The notes under the pieces are model-generated. The model was not told where the DNA came from, made no database searches, and saw only the letters and a list, made by a program, of their open reading frames with translations. A stretch of 64,000 nucleotides of DNA from an uncultured Thalassotalea sp. (GTDB lineage: Bacteria; Pseudomonadota; Gammaproteobacteria; Enterobacterales; Alteromonadaceae), in the NCBI GenBank assembly GCA_947492575.1, contig CANLNK010000004.1:186001-250000 (forward strand), written 5' to 3'. Positions 42,096 to 51,312 of the stretch are shown here, in pieces. Made by a program: the position numbers and the translations under genes. Position 1 is the first letter of the stretch. The number at the start of each line of letters is the position of its first letter.

Positions 42096-42165
42096 GAGAG
42101 GCTTTTATTTCCCTTAGTGTTTCATGAAAGCTTAACGCGCTTACACCAGTTAGCGCGTTTTTTTT
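42096..42165 (+). ncRNA. Candidate small RNA C (tandem family)
   Basis: The promoter is TGAAAC (42061-42066), 18 bp, TCTTAA (42085-42090). It has the same TAAATGAGAGGCTT leader and TTCCCTTAGTGTTTCATG core as unit B. The terminator is AACGCGCT (42134-42141)/AGCGCGTT (42152-42159) with eight T. The length is about 70 nt. Confidence 0.65.
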
Positions 42166-42320
42166 GTCTAAAATTCTGCCTCCAACAAGTCCTGCTTAAC
42201 TCCCCAAAAAATAAACATCGAAAACATCAACTGAAATTCATCAATAGCCATATTTGTGCTTCGTAAAAAATTAACTGACCATTTTTTGAACTACTTTGAA
42301 AAGGTGTAGTCTCATTATTG

Positions 42321-42387
42321 AGAGCAAACCTCCCTGGACTGCTTTCTTGATTCTAGTAGCGCGTTGCCCTAACGCGCTTTTTTTTTT
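42321..42387 (+). ncRNA. Candidate small RNA D (tandem family)
   Basis: The promoter is TTGAAC (42286-42291), 18 bp, TCTCAT (42310-42315). The leader TATTGAGAGC is followed by CCTCCCTGGACTG, a diverged version of the core. The terminator is AGCGCGTT (42358-42365)/AACGCGCT (42371-42378) with ten T. The length is about 67 nt. Confidence 0.6.
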
Positions 42388-42467
42388 GCTTGTCTTCTCG
42401 AGTTCCCCTTGTCCATCAATAACAACATGCTCCAAACATCAATTGCTTTAAAATGCATTTCCGCTGC

Positions 42468-42495
42468 AAAAAAAAAGCGCCCAAATTAGGCGCTC
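42468..42495 (-). terminator. Terminator of gshA
   Basis: On the minus strand AGCGCC and GGCGCT arms (42489-42494 and 42476-42481) around TAATTTG are followed by nine T. It lies about 50 bp past the gshA stop. Confidence 0.85.
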
Positions 42496-42545
42496 TTGTT
42501 TTATCGTGATGGCAATTATAGAACTGAGGTAGTCAATAGCTATCT

Positions 42546-44189
42546 CTATTGCTGACTAAAGTAACTCTCTAAGAAACTATCAAAATCTAAGGTGTCTGCT
42601 TGTTCTATAGCTAACTGATCTTGATGAGATTGTTGCGAGGTTTCCTGTAAGTGCTCCAAACTAAACGTTTGGTAGTCATTAGCTAAATGCTGAGCACGAT
42701 ACTGTTCGGCCAATTCTAAGGCCAATGCAGTAAAACGCACATTTTGCTCGACGACTAAATTAAGTATTTTTGCAGATGGTGTTAGGCGACTATCATTAAT
42801 TTTAGCTAACTCAGTTTCCGTTGCTTGGTGATAATGCTCACCGCCATAGGCTTTATCAAGCAATTTACTGATCTCAGTAAACTCGCTGAATAACACATTC
42901 CCCCACTCAGGAATTGATTTGCATTCACCGTCATCAAGCAACCTTAACTCTGGATCTCTGCCACGCAGAACTACTTCATCCATATTCGACTCGTAAGTCT
43001 TTTGTAGCTCTGCAGTCATCGCTGGGCTAGGGGCTAATGCACAGTAAGTTAAAAATACATCTAAAAAACGAACTTGCTCTAAACTAATGCCAGTACTTGC
43101 AAAAGGGTTCACGTCTAACGCACGAACTTCGATATATTCTACACCTCTGCTGTTTAACGCCTCCGAGGGCTTTTCGCCCGAACGTGCAACTCGCTTGGGA
43201 CGAATAGGTGCATAGAGTTCGTTTTCGATTTGTAATACATTGCTATTCAGTTGGCGGTACTCGCCATCAACCTTAACACCAATATCTTCGAAATCTGCTG
43301 ACTTAAGGGAGATCGCTTCTTTAACACCACTAACATAGCTTTCTAAGTTGTTATAACAAATGTTGAGAGCAGACTGTGCACTGTTGGTGTATCCTAAATC
43401 GCTCATTCGCAAAGATGTCGCGTGCTCTAAGTATAAATAACCATTATCCGAACGTTTGAATGGCAAATTTTGGGGCTTACCCTGTAAGAATGAACCACAA
43501 ATAACTGGAGAACTGCCATACAAATATGGAATAAGCCAACACAAACGCTTGTAATTTCGGATAAGGGCAAAATATCTCTCTGAGATAAATTCTTGTAGCG
43601 GTCGACTATCACCATCGATTTTTTGTACGGTCCGCCAAAAGTCCTCAGAAAACGAAAAATTAAAGTGAATACCAGAAATAACCTGCATCATGCTTCCGTA
43701 GCGGTTTTTGAGCCCCTGACGGTACACGGTCTTCATTTTACCTATGTTCGAACTACCGTACTGAGCTAACGGTATCTTGTCATCGTCTTCCACAAAACAC
43801 GGCATGCTCAATGGCCAAAGCAATTCGCCATCGATATTTTCATAGGTATAGCGCTGAATATCTTTGAGTTGCTGCAGTGTAGTTTCGGCTGACTGGCTAA
43901 CTGGAGTAATGAACTCCAGTAAGGTTTCCGAGTAATCTGTAGTAATGTATGGGTGTGTAAGTGCCGAACCCAAGCTTTCTCGGTGCGGCTGTTCAGATAA
44001 CCGCCCTTCTTTTAAGACTCTTAACGCTTCTCGTTCAACACCACGTTGAATACCAGTTAACGACGATAAGTTTTCGGGTAAAGAAAAAGCCGACAAGTAG
44101 TCTGATAATGAAGTTGTCAAATTAGCTCCGCTGCGCAGCGCATTTTTAAATTGTTTACTTCTATGTAAGGGTAATTGAAGATAATTCAA
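42546..44189 (-). CDS. gshA: Glutamate-cysteine ligase
   Basis: This 547-residue type 1 enzyme joins glutamate and cysteine with ATP, the first and limiting step of glutathione synthesis. The N-terminal signature GIQRGVEREALRVLKEGRLS and later SGIHFNFSFSEDFW, GVEYIEVRALDVNPF and the C-terminal VRFTALALELAEQYRAQ match GshA. The N-terminus is about 29 residues longer than E. coli GshA, so a downstream start (for example near residue 30) cannot be excluded. Confidence 0.95.
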   Translation of the reverse strand: MNYLQLPLHRSKQFKNALRSGANLTTSLSDYLSAFSLPENLSSLTGIQRGVEREALRVLKEGRLSEQPHRESLGSALTHPYITTDYSETLLEFITPVSQSAETTLQQLKDIQRYTYENIDGELLWPLSMPCFVEDDDKIPLAQYGSSNIGKMKTVYRQGLKNRYGSMMQVISGIHFNFSFSEDFWRTVQKIDGDSRPLQEFISERYFALIRNYKRLCWLIPYLYGSSPVICGSFLQGKPQNLPFKRSDNGYLYLEHATSLRMSDLGYTNSAQSALNICYNNLESYVSGVKEAISLKSADFEDIGVKVDGEYRQLNSNVLQIENELYAPIRPKRVARSGEKPSEALNSRGVEYIEVRALDVNPFASTGISLEQVRFLDVFLTYCALAPSPAMTAELQKTYESNMDEVVLRGRDPELRLLDDGECKSIPEWGNVLFSEFTEISKLLDKAYGGEHYHQATETELAKINDSRLTPSAKILNLVVEQNVRFTALALELAEQYRAQHLANDYQTFSLEHLQETSQQSHQDQLAIEQADTLDFDSFLESYFSQQ

Positions 44190-44346
44190 TGCGCTAGGCG
44201 ATAATATTGAGAAAATAATTTTTCGTTGTCTAGCAAATCAAAAGAATCGAATCGCAAACCAGAAATAAAGTGGCGCTTTTGTTGCGCTAATGACAAAATA
44301 GCCGGCTCAAGCTAAGTGTTTACCGCGTTACTTATAAGAAAAAGAT

Positions 44347-45705
44347 ATGCAAGACAGTCCATTAAGCCTACTCCCTCCTTTCGTTGCCATCGCGATTGCC
44401 ATTTGGCGAAAAAATGCGATGCTGGCATTACTAAGTGGCGTGATTTTGTGCCACATCATGATAACCCAATGGCAACCTTTGTCAGGCGTAATGAACTCAG
44501 TAGGTGGTATTGCAGAAGTATTTAGCTCTACTGGCAACGTATACATTATTGTTTTTAGTTTACTTATTGGCGCGATGGTAAAGCTGCTAAGTGACTCAGG
44601 TGCCGTTAATGGTTTTATTAACCATCTTGCAGACTTGAAGCTGGTAAAAGGGAAGCGCAGTGCGAGTTTACTTCCAACGGTCATTGGCACCAGTATATTT
44701 ACTGACACAAACCTTAGTATGTTCACCTCAGGTATGGCTAGCCAGCAAGTATTTGACCGATATAAATTGAGCAGAGCACGCTTAGCCTACCTACTAGACT
44801 CTACCTGTGCACCTATCAGCATACTGTTCCTCATAAACGGCTGGGGTGCATACGTGCTAGGGCTGTTGGATGGCTTTAGTTTTGACGACCCAGTAGGTAT
44901 TTTAATTGGTACCGTTGGCTACAACTTTTACGCGATTGTCGCAGTTGCACTCGCCTATTACACCGCATATTCAGGCAAGGTATACGGCCCTCTTGCGAAT
45001 GCTGAACCTCAGTCAGGTATAAATGAAGGCGAGACCCAGATAAAATCAGGGCCTGCACGTGTCATGTGGCTACCGCTCATCTCGCTGTTAGCGATCACTT
45101 TAAGCCTACTTTACGTTACTGGCGAAGGTGACATGCGACGTGGTTCTGGCGCATTTTCAGTATTCTGGGCAATAACCGCTAGCTGCGCCATGGTGATTGG
45201 CTTAGTGCTTTACTACAAGCTCTTAAGTCTCAAAGAAGTCGCAAGCACCTTTGTGAAAGGGCTAGGATATATGGCACCAGCAGTGATTATTTTGGTATTG
45301 TCTTTCGCCTTTGGCGATGCGATTAAGTCATTGGGCACAGGCGGCTATGTCAGTGAGTTAATGAATGTAGAAATACCGCTTGTACTGATTGCACCTATCT
45401 TGTTTATTGTCGCCGGTATCATGGCGTTTGCGACAGGTACATCGTGGGGTACATTTGCAATTTTAGTCCCTATTGCCGTACCAATTGCACTAGAAACTGG
45501 CCTACCTGTGCCTTTCCTCGTTGCTGCAGTGTTAGGTGGTGGTGTATTTGGTGACCACGCTTCACCAATTTCAGACACCACAGTTGTAGCTTCTATTGCC
45601 AGCGGCTGTGACCATTATGAGCACGTTAAAACACAACTACCGTACGCCTTGTTTGCAGCTGTTATTACGTTAATTGGCTACGTACTTGTTGGTTTGGCGC
45701 TATAG
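44347..45705 (+). CDS. nhaC: NhaC-family Na+/H+ antiporter
   Basis: This 452-residue inner-membrane antiporter has about 11 or 12 hydrophobic helices. Family motifs include GTSIFTDTNLSMFTSGMASQ, LLDSTCAPISILF and AATGTSWGTFAILVPIAVPIA-like FATGTSWGTFAILVP, and near the end GDHASPISDTTVVASIASGCDHYEHV. It exchanges cytoplasmic Na+ for protons, useful in a sodium-rich habitat. The next gene starts at GTG overlapping this stop (TAGTG), so the two are translationally coupled. Confidence 0.9.
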   Translation: MQDSPLSLLPPFVAIAIAIWRKNAMLALLSGVILCHIMITQWQPLSGVMNSVGGIAEVFSSTGNVYIIVFSLLIGAMVKLLSDSGAVNGFINHLADLKLVKGKRSASLLPTVIGTSIFTDTNLSMFTSGMASQQVFDRYKLSRARLAYLLDSTCAPISILFLINGWGAYVLGLLDGFSFDDPVGILIGTVGYNFYAIVAVALAYYTAYSGKVYGPLANAEPQSGINEGETQIKSGPARVMWLPLISLLAITLSLLYVTGEGDMRRGSGAFSVFWAITASCAMVIGLVLYYKLLSLKEVASTFVKGLGYMAPAVIILVLSFAFGDAIKSLGTGGYVSELMNVEIPLVLIAPILFIVAGIMAFATGTSWGTFAILVPIAVPIALETGLPVPFLVAAVLGGGVFGDHASPISDTTVVASIASGCDHYEHVKTQLPYALFAAVITLIGYVLVGLAL

Positions 45706-46391
45706 TGGCTTCGTTTCAAATTGTCGATGACCAACCTGATTTCGTTGTCATCGACAAAGCGCCGGATGTTAACTTCCACGACGAAGGCGATTTTGGCCAA
45801 GGGCTATTCCATCAAGTAAAAACCGTTCTTGGCCTCGAAGAACTTCACCCTGTTCACCGCCTAGATAAAATAACCTCAGGTTTACTAGTCTTTGCTAAAA
45901 ACTCAGAAGCTGCGGCTACCTTTCAAAAGCTATTCAGTGAACATAAGATTGAAAAATACTATCTAGCACTGAGTACTCAAAAACCAAAGAAGAAACAAGG
46001 CCTAGTCAAAGGCGATATGGCAAAAAGCCGTCGTGGCATGTGGAAATTAATGCGTACCACAGAAAACCCAGCGATAACGCAGTTTTTCTCATATAGCCTC
46101 GGCACAGGTAAACGTGCTTACTTACTTAAACCTCATTCAGGTAAGACTCACCAAATTCGCGTAGCAATGGCGAGTATTGGTACGCCAATTCTTGGTGACC
46201 CTTTGTATAGTAAAGTAGAGAGCGATCGCGGTTATTTACATGCTTTTGCATTGCAATTTGAATGGCATGAAAAGAGCTTTGAGTATGAGTTACCTCCTGT
46301 TATCGGGGAAGAGTTTACCTCAACTGAGTTCATTAACTGGCTGCAGAGCATGGATAAACCTTGGGCATTAGCGTGGCCGAAAATGAAATAG
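45705..46391 (+). CDS. RluA-family pseudouridine synthase (TIGR01621-like)
   Basis: This 228-residue pseudouridine synthase has the catalytic motif HRLDKITSGLLVFAK, where Asp attacks the uracil, and later KPHSGKTHQIRVAMASIGTPILGDPLY. It lacks an S4 domain. The size and sequence match the compact RluA-like TIGR01621 group, whose RNA target is not well known to me. The start is GTG 45705, overlapping the nhaC stop by one base. Confidence 0.9.
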   Translation: MASFQIVDDQPDFVVIDKAPDVNFHDEGDFGQGLFHQVKTVLGLEELHPVHRLDKITSGLLVFAKNSEAAATFQKLFSEHKIEKYYLALSTQKPKKKQGLVKGDMAKSRRGMWKLMRTTENPAITQFFSYSLGTGKRAYLLKPHSGKTHQIRVAMASIGTPILGDPLYSKVESDRGYLHAFALQFEWHEKSFEYELPPVIGEEFTSTEFINWLQSMDKPWALAWPKMK

Positions 46392-46427
46392 CGTTTTCTA
46401 TTCAAACTCAAAAGCTTTACGAACATA

Positions 46428-46455
46428 AAAAAGCCCATCATATGATGGGCTTTTT
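46428..46455. terminator. Bidirectional terminator
   Basis: AAAAAGCCCATCA (46428-46440) pairs with TGATGGGCTTTTT (46443-46455) between convergent genes. Confidence 0.92.
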
Positions 46456-46501
46456 CTTAATCTCGTTCTATGCACTTATCGCATTTACAGATTACATCAC
46501 G

Positions 46502-47851
46502 TTATAACAAGCTATGAACAAACACCGCAGCAATTGCTATAGGACATACAAACTTGATGTATACCGGCCAAATCTTCCAGAAGAGGCTTGATTCTGCCGC
46601 TTCAAAACCTTCTTTGATTTCAGCTAAAAGTGAAGCTCTGTGCCAAATCCAACCCGCGAATACACAACAAAGCATCGCAATAATTGGCTGACCATATTCC
46701 GTAGATAACGTTGCAACGAAACCTAACATCACACCTAGATTAGAAATAATGCCAAAGCTGATCGCTAGAATTATAATACCGATAATTGTCGTCGCTTTCT
46801 TACGATCCAAATCATGGCGCTCTACCGCATAAGATACAGGGCCTTCTAACATCGAGATAGATGATGTTAATGCCGCTATAGACATTAGTAAGAAGAAAGC
46901 TAAGCCGATAAATAAACCTAGCGACCCCATACCATCAAATAACGAAGGTAAGACGGTGAATACCAGTGCTGGGCCAGCTAATAGACTGCCATCATCTGCA
47001 AAAATTTGTACACCTTGGCTTTGCGCTACATACATTGCCGGAATAATTAATAAACCTGCTAAAAACGCAATACTCACGTCAATCAACGTCACTTGTGCAC
47101 CTATTGTGACCATATTCTCTTTCTTAGAGATATATGAGCCATAGATTACCATGACAGATGTACCAAGAGATAACGAGAAGAACGCTTGACCTAATGCACT
47201 TAACAATAAGCTTGGTTCAAGTACACGCGAGATGTCAGGGTTAAGGTAAGCATCTAAACCCTCTGCAGCACCCTCTAGCGTCATCACATAGCCAATAAGT
47301 AAGACTAGAAGGCCTATCATCAGAGGCATCAAACGCTTTGACCACTTTTCAATACCATCTTCTACGCCACGGCGAATAATGAATACCGTGAGAAACATGA
47401 ATAATGTGGTGAAGAATACATTGCGTAAGGTTGAATCGCCGACCGCCCATGACGCTACAGCATCTGCTCCCGCAATTTGCGCTGCTGACTCAACAGCGAA
47501 AGACATCATCCAACCTGCAAGGATGCCGTAAAAACTCAGAATCAAAGCCGCACAAATAATACCGCCAAAACCTACGACAAAAGCGAAGCGTTTTTGCCAT
47601 AGCTTACTCGACATTTTCTGTAAACTAGTTACCGCATTCGCTTGGCCATAACGTCCAATTAATATTTCTGCCATAAACGCTGGGTAGGCTAAACAAAATG
47701 CTAAGACTAAATAAACTAGTACAAACGCCGCACCACCGTTACTGGCAGTTTGTGTTGGAAAACCCCATACGTTACCAAGACCAACTGCAGAACCTGCAGC
47801 CGCCATAATAAATCCTAAACGCGAGCTGAACTCGCCTCTTGAAACACCCAT
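46502..47851 (-). CDS. Sodium-dependent NSS-family transporter
   Basis: This 449-residue, eleven- to twelve-helix neurotransmitter:sodium symporter homologue (LeuT/TnaT type) imports amino acids or related solutes with Na+. The N-terminal FIMAAAGSAVGLGNVWGFP is the family's sodium- and substrate-binding unwound helix region. ALGQAFFSLSLGTSVMVIYGSY is the matching helix 6-7 region. The substrate cannot be told from sequence alone. Confidence 0.93.
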   Translation of the reverse strand: MGVSRGEFSSRLGFIMAAAGSAVGLGNVWGFPTQTASNGGAAFVLVYLVLAFCLAYPAFMAEILIGRYGQANAVTSLQKMSSKLWQKRFAFVVGFGGIICAALILSFYGILAGWMMSFAVESAAQIAGADAVASWAVGDSTLRNVFFTTLFMFLTVFIIRRGVEDGIEKWSKRLMPLMIGLLVLLIGYVMTLEGAAEGLDAYLNPDISRVLEPSLLLSALGQAFFSLSLGTSVMVIYGSYISKKENMVTIGAQVTLIDVSIAFLAGLLIIPAMYVAQSQGVQIFADDGSLLAGPALVFTVLPSLFDGMGSLGLFIGLAFFLLMSIAALTSSISMLEGPVSYAVERHDLDRKKATTIIGIIILAISFGIISNLGVMLGFVATLSTEYGQPIIAMLCCVFAGWIWHRASLLAEIKEGFEAAESSLFWKIWPVYIKFVCPIAIAAVFVHSLL

Positions 47852-48014
47852 CTACTATCAACTTTTATTATTATATAAGCGCCTTAATTTACTTAAACTC
47901 ATCCCACAAAGACAAGCTATTTACTCGTAAATTCACTAGGCTATTTAGGTTTAAATTAAACTAGGAGTGTAAACTATTAATTACTTTGGTAATTTACGGC
48001 TTACCCTTAGCAAA

Positions 48015-48043
48015 GAAAAAACGAGGGGTTAGCTCGTTTTTTC
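48015..48043 (-). terminator. Bidirectional terminator downstream of yajQ
   Basis: GAAAAAACGAG (48015-48025) pairs with CTCGTTTTTTC (48033-48043). It lies 40 bp past the yajQ stop and about 170 bp upstream of the start of the NSS transporter gene. Confidence 0.85.
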
Positions 48044-48082
48044 GATGTGTATACATACTGCCTAAACTATTTACAGTTTGGA

Positions 48083-48565
48083 CTAGTCGCGGAAGTTATT
48101 AAATTGGAATGGCTGATCCATTTCTGCTTCACGCACAAGTTGCATTACCGCTTGTAAATCGTCACGCTTTTTACCTGTTACGCGCACTTGCTCGCCTTGA
48201 ATAGCCGCTTGTACTTTAATTTTACTGTCTTTAATTAATTTAACGACTTTCTTAGCAACGTCTTTTTCGATACCTTCTTGGAATGTAACACGCTGCTGAC
48301 AGTTTTTACCGGAAAACTCTGGTTCAGAAATTTGCATCGCTCGTGGATCGATTTTTCGTTTCACAAGCTGGTTACGTAAGATATCAACCATTTGCTTCAC
48401 CTGAAAGTCACCTTCCGCCTTTACGGTCACTGCTGGTGACTTCCATTCAAAGCTTGCTTCAACACCGCGAAAATCGAAGCGAGTGCTAAGTTCACGTGTT
48501 GAATTTTCAGTCGCGTTACGAACTTCTTCTAAATTAATCTCTGAGACAATATCAAAAGATGGCAT
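48083..48565 (-). CDS. yajQ: YajQ-family cyclic-dinucleotide-binding protein
   Basis: This 160-residue protein belongs to the YajQ/UPF0234 family. Typical stretches are [55 protein letters not shown] and [19 protein letters not shown]. Members bind nucleotides or c-di-GMP and nucleic acid. It stands alone with its own terminator. Confidence 0.95.
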   Translation of the reverse strand: MPSFDIVSEINLEEVRNATENSTRELSTRFDFRGVEASFEWKSPAVTVKAEGDFQVKQMVDILRNQLVKRKIDPRAMQISEPEFSGKNCQQRVTFQEGIEKDVAKKVVKLIKDSKIKVQAAIQGEQVRVTGKKRDDLQAVMQLVREAEMDQPFQFNNFRD

Positions 48566-48796
48566 AGTCTTCTCTCGTTTTTAAATTTGCCCACATAGTA
48601 TCAAAAAAACGTGTTATTTCTAGCTTGTTCGCCGCTAACTTTCACGCTTTTATCTCAATTGCTGCTAATTTACACAAATGCTCAATAAACACTATGTAAG
48701 CACTTAGATAACCATGATTACTTACAATGGCTTTTTTCTTTCATCTACCCCTGATTCTGTTATCATCAAACATGCTTAATCCGCTTTAGTGCGGCC

Positions 48797-49180
48797 TTGA
48801 TAATTATCTTTACAGGCATTTCATTGAAGAACCTTCACCATATTTTATTCTCGCTGATATTATTGTTAGTGGCAGTCATCATATTTATTGCAGACGACTT
48901 CAGAGATGTAATTTTTCAAAATACACAAATAGACACCGTCGGACACTGCATCGGATTTTTTATTCTCACATGGCTTCTAAGCAGCCTAGGCAAACTGCCT
49001 ACAACGGCACTTGTTTTTGCCCTTATTACCTACGCAGCTCTGAGCGAAATTGGACAATACTACTTGGGCTTTAGAAATGGGGAATTTAAAGATTTCATTG
49101 CCGACGTGATCGGAATTTTACTCTTTGTAGTGCTCAAATGGGGCTGGCTCATTTACGGTAAAAAGACAATTAAAGGGTAA
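48797..49180 (+). CDS. VanZ-family membrane protein
   Basis: This small membrane protein of up to 127 residues has three or four hydrophobic helices (LLLVAVIIFIA, HCIGFFILTWLLSSL, ALVFALITYAALSEIGQYY, VIGILLFVVLKWGWLI). The D-x-x-x-H and E-x-x-Q pattern is characteristic of VanZ-like proteins. TTG 48797 or TTG 48824 could be the start; neither has a strong ribosome-binding site. The function in non-resistance settings is unknown. panE starts 6 bp after its stop. Confidence 0.8.
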   Translation: MIIIFTGISLKNLHHILFSLILLLVAVIIFIADDFRDVIFQNTQIDTVGHCIGFFILTWLLSSLGKLPTTALVFALITYAALSEIGQYYLGFRNGEFKDFIADVIGILLFVVLKWGWLIYGKKTIKG

Positions 49181-49186
49181 ACGGCG

Positions 49187-50137
49187 ATGAATGTTGTCGT
49201 ACTCGGAAATGGCGCCATTGGCTGCCTTTGGGCATATCACTTAAAACGATTTAGCACCGCAAACGTTTCGATAAAAACACGCTCTGCCCTTGGTACTGGT
49301 ACCGTTATTCCTAATGGTACTTATACTCGCAGGAACAGCTTTAGCTTTACCTGTTTTTATGGTCAGAGCATACAGATAGAATACACGTTGGCTGATCAGC
49401 ACAGCCTGCAAAACGCCGATTTAATCATCTCTTGCCTGAAATCTACCGAGACAGCATCGGCACTTAATGGCCTGTCTCACTTACTATCAAATAACGTAGA
49501 TATCGTACTCTGCCACAATGGGCTGGGTGTCTATGATGCCCTAAATGACAAACTGAAGCTAAATAATCAAATATATGCAATGCTCACCACGCATGGTTGC
49601 TTTCGCGCTAGTAAACATCACGTCATTCACACTGGATTGGGGAACTGTGACGTTGGCTTACTTACCTCGCCAACTGATAAAGAGAACAACACAGAAAACC
49701 AGCAACCAGCATGGTTAGAGCTCTTAAACCGTTCGCTACCTTCAGTGTATTGGAGCGATGATATCAAAGCAAAGCAATGGCTAAAGCTTGCCATCAATTG
49801 TGTAATTAATCCGATCACAGCTATCCATAGGATAAACAATGGTAAGGTGACAGAAAACGTTTTTCGCCAGCAAATAGAAGCCGTAGCTGAAGAAGTGTCC
49901 ATTGCTGCAAGCACTCAAGGAATTCAATTATCCCCCAATGACATTGTCAGAGCATCATTGGAAGTGGCTAAAAAGACAAGTAAGAATACTTCATCAATGC
50001 TTTCGGATGTGCTTGCCAATAGAGAGACAGAAATCGCCAATATCAATGGCTACATTTGCGAACTTGCGACACAATACGGTTTTTCAGCCAAGGCAAACCA
50101 ATCGCTTGTTGAGCAAGTAAAAAGTTTGTCTGCATAG
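49187..50137 (+). CDS. panE: 2-dehydropantoate 2-reductase (ketopantoate reductase)
   Basis: This 316-residue NADPH-dependent enzyme reduces ketopantoate to pantoate for coenzyme A synthesis. The nucleotide site is VVLGNGAIGCLWAYHL and the catalytic Lys lies in KAKQWLKLAINCVINPITAI. The C-terminal helical domain SSMLSDVLANRETEIANINGY carries the substrate-contacting Asn/Glu. AAAGGG precedes ATG 49187. Confidence 0.93.
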   Translation: MNVVVLGNGAIGCLWAYHLKRFSTANVSIKTRSALGTGTVIPNGTYTRRNSFSFTCFYGQSIQIEYTLADQHSLQNADLIISCLKSTETASALNGLSHLLSNNVDIVLCHNGLGVYDALNDKLKLNNQIYAMLTTHGCFRASKHHVIHTGLGNCDVGLLTSPTDKENNTENQQPAWLELLNRSLPSVYWSDDIKAKQWLKLAINCVINPITAIHRINNGKVTENVFRQQIEAVAEEVSIAASTQGIQLSPNDIVRASLEVAKKTSKNTSSMLSDVLANRETEIANINGYICELATQYGFSAKANQSLVEQVKSLSA

Positions 50138-50189
50138 CAGCTAAAACCGCTAAAACTTTTAAAACAGGTATGTTAATTGAGAACGTTAA

Positions 50190-51188
50190 TTGAAAAAAAT
50201 GTTATCAACTAAAGGTAGCTTTCAACACCTAGAGCTCATTTCCACTACCTGCCTTGCCCTAATTGCTTTTGCGGCGAACTCCGTGCTGTGCCGATTGGCA
50301 CTAAAAGACGAACTTATCGACCCAGCAGGCTTTACCATTATTCGCTTAGTATCGGCAGCGGCGATGTTTGCTGTACTTTTGACATTCGCGAATAAAAGAT
50401 CAGCAAAACTCGAAGCTACGGAAGACACCAAAGACATTTTCGACGAGACTGAGCTTGAACAAACAGGGCTTGAACAAGCTAAGCTCCAGCAAATTAAGCT
50501 CACAAGCTCTCATGTTAAAAACTTGCGGTTAAACGACGTAAAATTACGCTGGAAAAGTGCTCTATCGCTATTTGCCTATGCTATCGCTTTTTCTTATGCC
50601 TACACCCTGCTGGATGCCGCCAGCGGCGCACTAATTCTATTCGGTTCGGTGCAGTTGACCATGATAGTTGCCAGCTTTCGTTCAGGGCATCGTTTAAAGC
50701 CACTAGAATGGCTTGGCATGGCCTTATCTTTTGGTGGTTTAGCATACTTGATGTTACCAACTGCCAGCCCTCCAAACGCTACAGGCTTTGCGCTAATGGT
50801 ATTTTCCGGTATTGCTTGGGGCATCTATACATTAACTGGAAAACAGAGTCTTCAGCCTTTTCTGGATACCGCACATAACTTTTTGTTAACCCTTCCATTT
50901 GTCGTGTTACTTGGGATTGTTACTTTGGCAACGATTGAGTTCACTTCACTAGGGGCACTTTATGCCCTGCTTTCCGGCGTACTTGCTTCCGCTTTGGGTT
51001 ATACCCTCTGGTTTAAAGCCTTACCGAGTTTAACCGCAACAGAAGCTGGTGTGCTGCAATTGTCTGTGCCCATTATTACTGCGATAGCGGGTGTCATATT
51101 ATTATCTGAAGCGATCACTTTACCACTGGTAATCTCAAGTACGCTCGTACTAGGTGGTATAGCACTAGTTATTATCGCTAAGAAATAA
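50190..51188 (+). CDS. EamA/DMT-family transporter with a polar insertion
   Basis: This 332-residue drug/metabolite transporter has about ten helices and two EamA halves (LALIAFAANSVLCRLAL and FALMVFSGIAWGIYTLTGK). Between helices 2 and 3 there is an unusual charged loop of about 50 residues that includes ELEQTGLEQAKLQQIKL, an internal short repeat not typical of the family. The start is TTG 50190 or ATG 50199. The substrate is unknown. It shares a terminator with thiI. Confidence 0.88.
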   Translation: MKKMLSTKGSFQHLELISTTCLALIAFAANSVLCRLALKDELIDPAGFTIIRLVSAAAMFAVLLTFANKRSAKLEATEDTKDIFDETELEQTGLEQAKLQQIKLTSSHVKNLRLNDVKLRWKSALSLFAYAIAFSYAYTLLDAASGALILFGSVQLTMIVASFRSGHRLKPLEWLGMALSFGGLAYLMLPTASPPNATGFALMVFSGIAWGIYTLTGKQSLQPFLDTAHNFLLTLPFVVLLGIVTLATIEFTSLGALYALLSGVLASALGYTLWFKALPSLTATEAGVLQLSVPIITAIAGVILLSEAITLPLVISSTLVLGGIALVIIAKK

Positions 51189-51254
51189 AAAAGAAAAGAA
51201 AGAGCGTAGATAGAAATAGATAAACGAGTATCTCAGCTTGATGTACTAAAAACA

Positions 51255-51282
51255 AAAAGCCCCGCCAAATGGCAGGGCTTTT
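51255..51282. terminator. Bidirectional terminator
   Basis: AAAAGCCCCGCC (51255-51266) pairs with GGCAGGGCTTTT (51271-51282), with one mismatch, between convergent genes. Confidence 0.88.
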
Positions 51283-51312
51283 ATGTTTAAGTCGCTTACC
51301 GCAACCTATCGC

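Larger units (their letters stand above)
41339..42545. other. 1.2-kb spacer filled by four tandem sRNA-like units
   Basis: There is no protein gene here. Four units, each with a TTGAAC-like box, an 18-bp spacer, a TCTYAY-like box, a conserved GAGAG leader and a GCGC-rich terminator with eight or more T, lie at 41,414-41,516, 41,697-41,816, 42,061-42,165 and 42,286-42,387. They are listed separately. The gshA terminator is at the right end. Confidence 0.7.

Noticed and set aside
41414-42387. The four units as CsrB/RsmY-type or Qrr-type sRNAs
   Set aside because: They lack repeated GGA loops of the Csr type and the conserved Qrr core, and no sigma-54 promoter boxes are seen.
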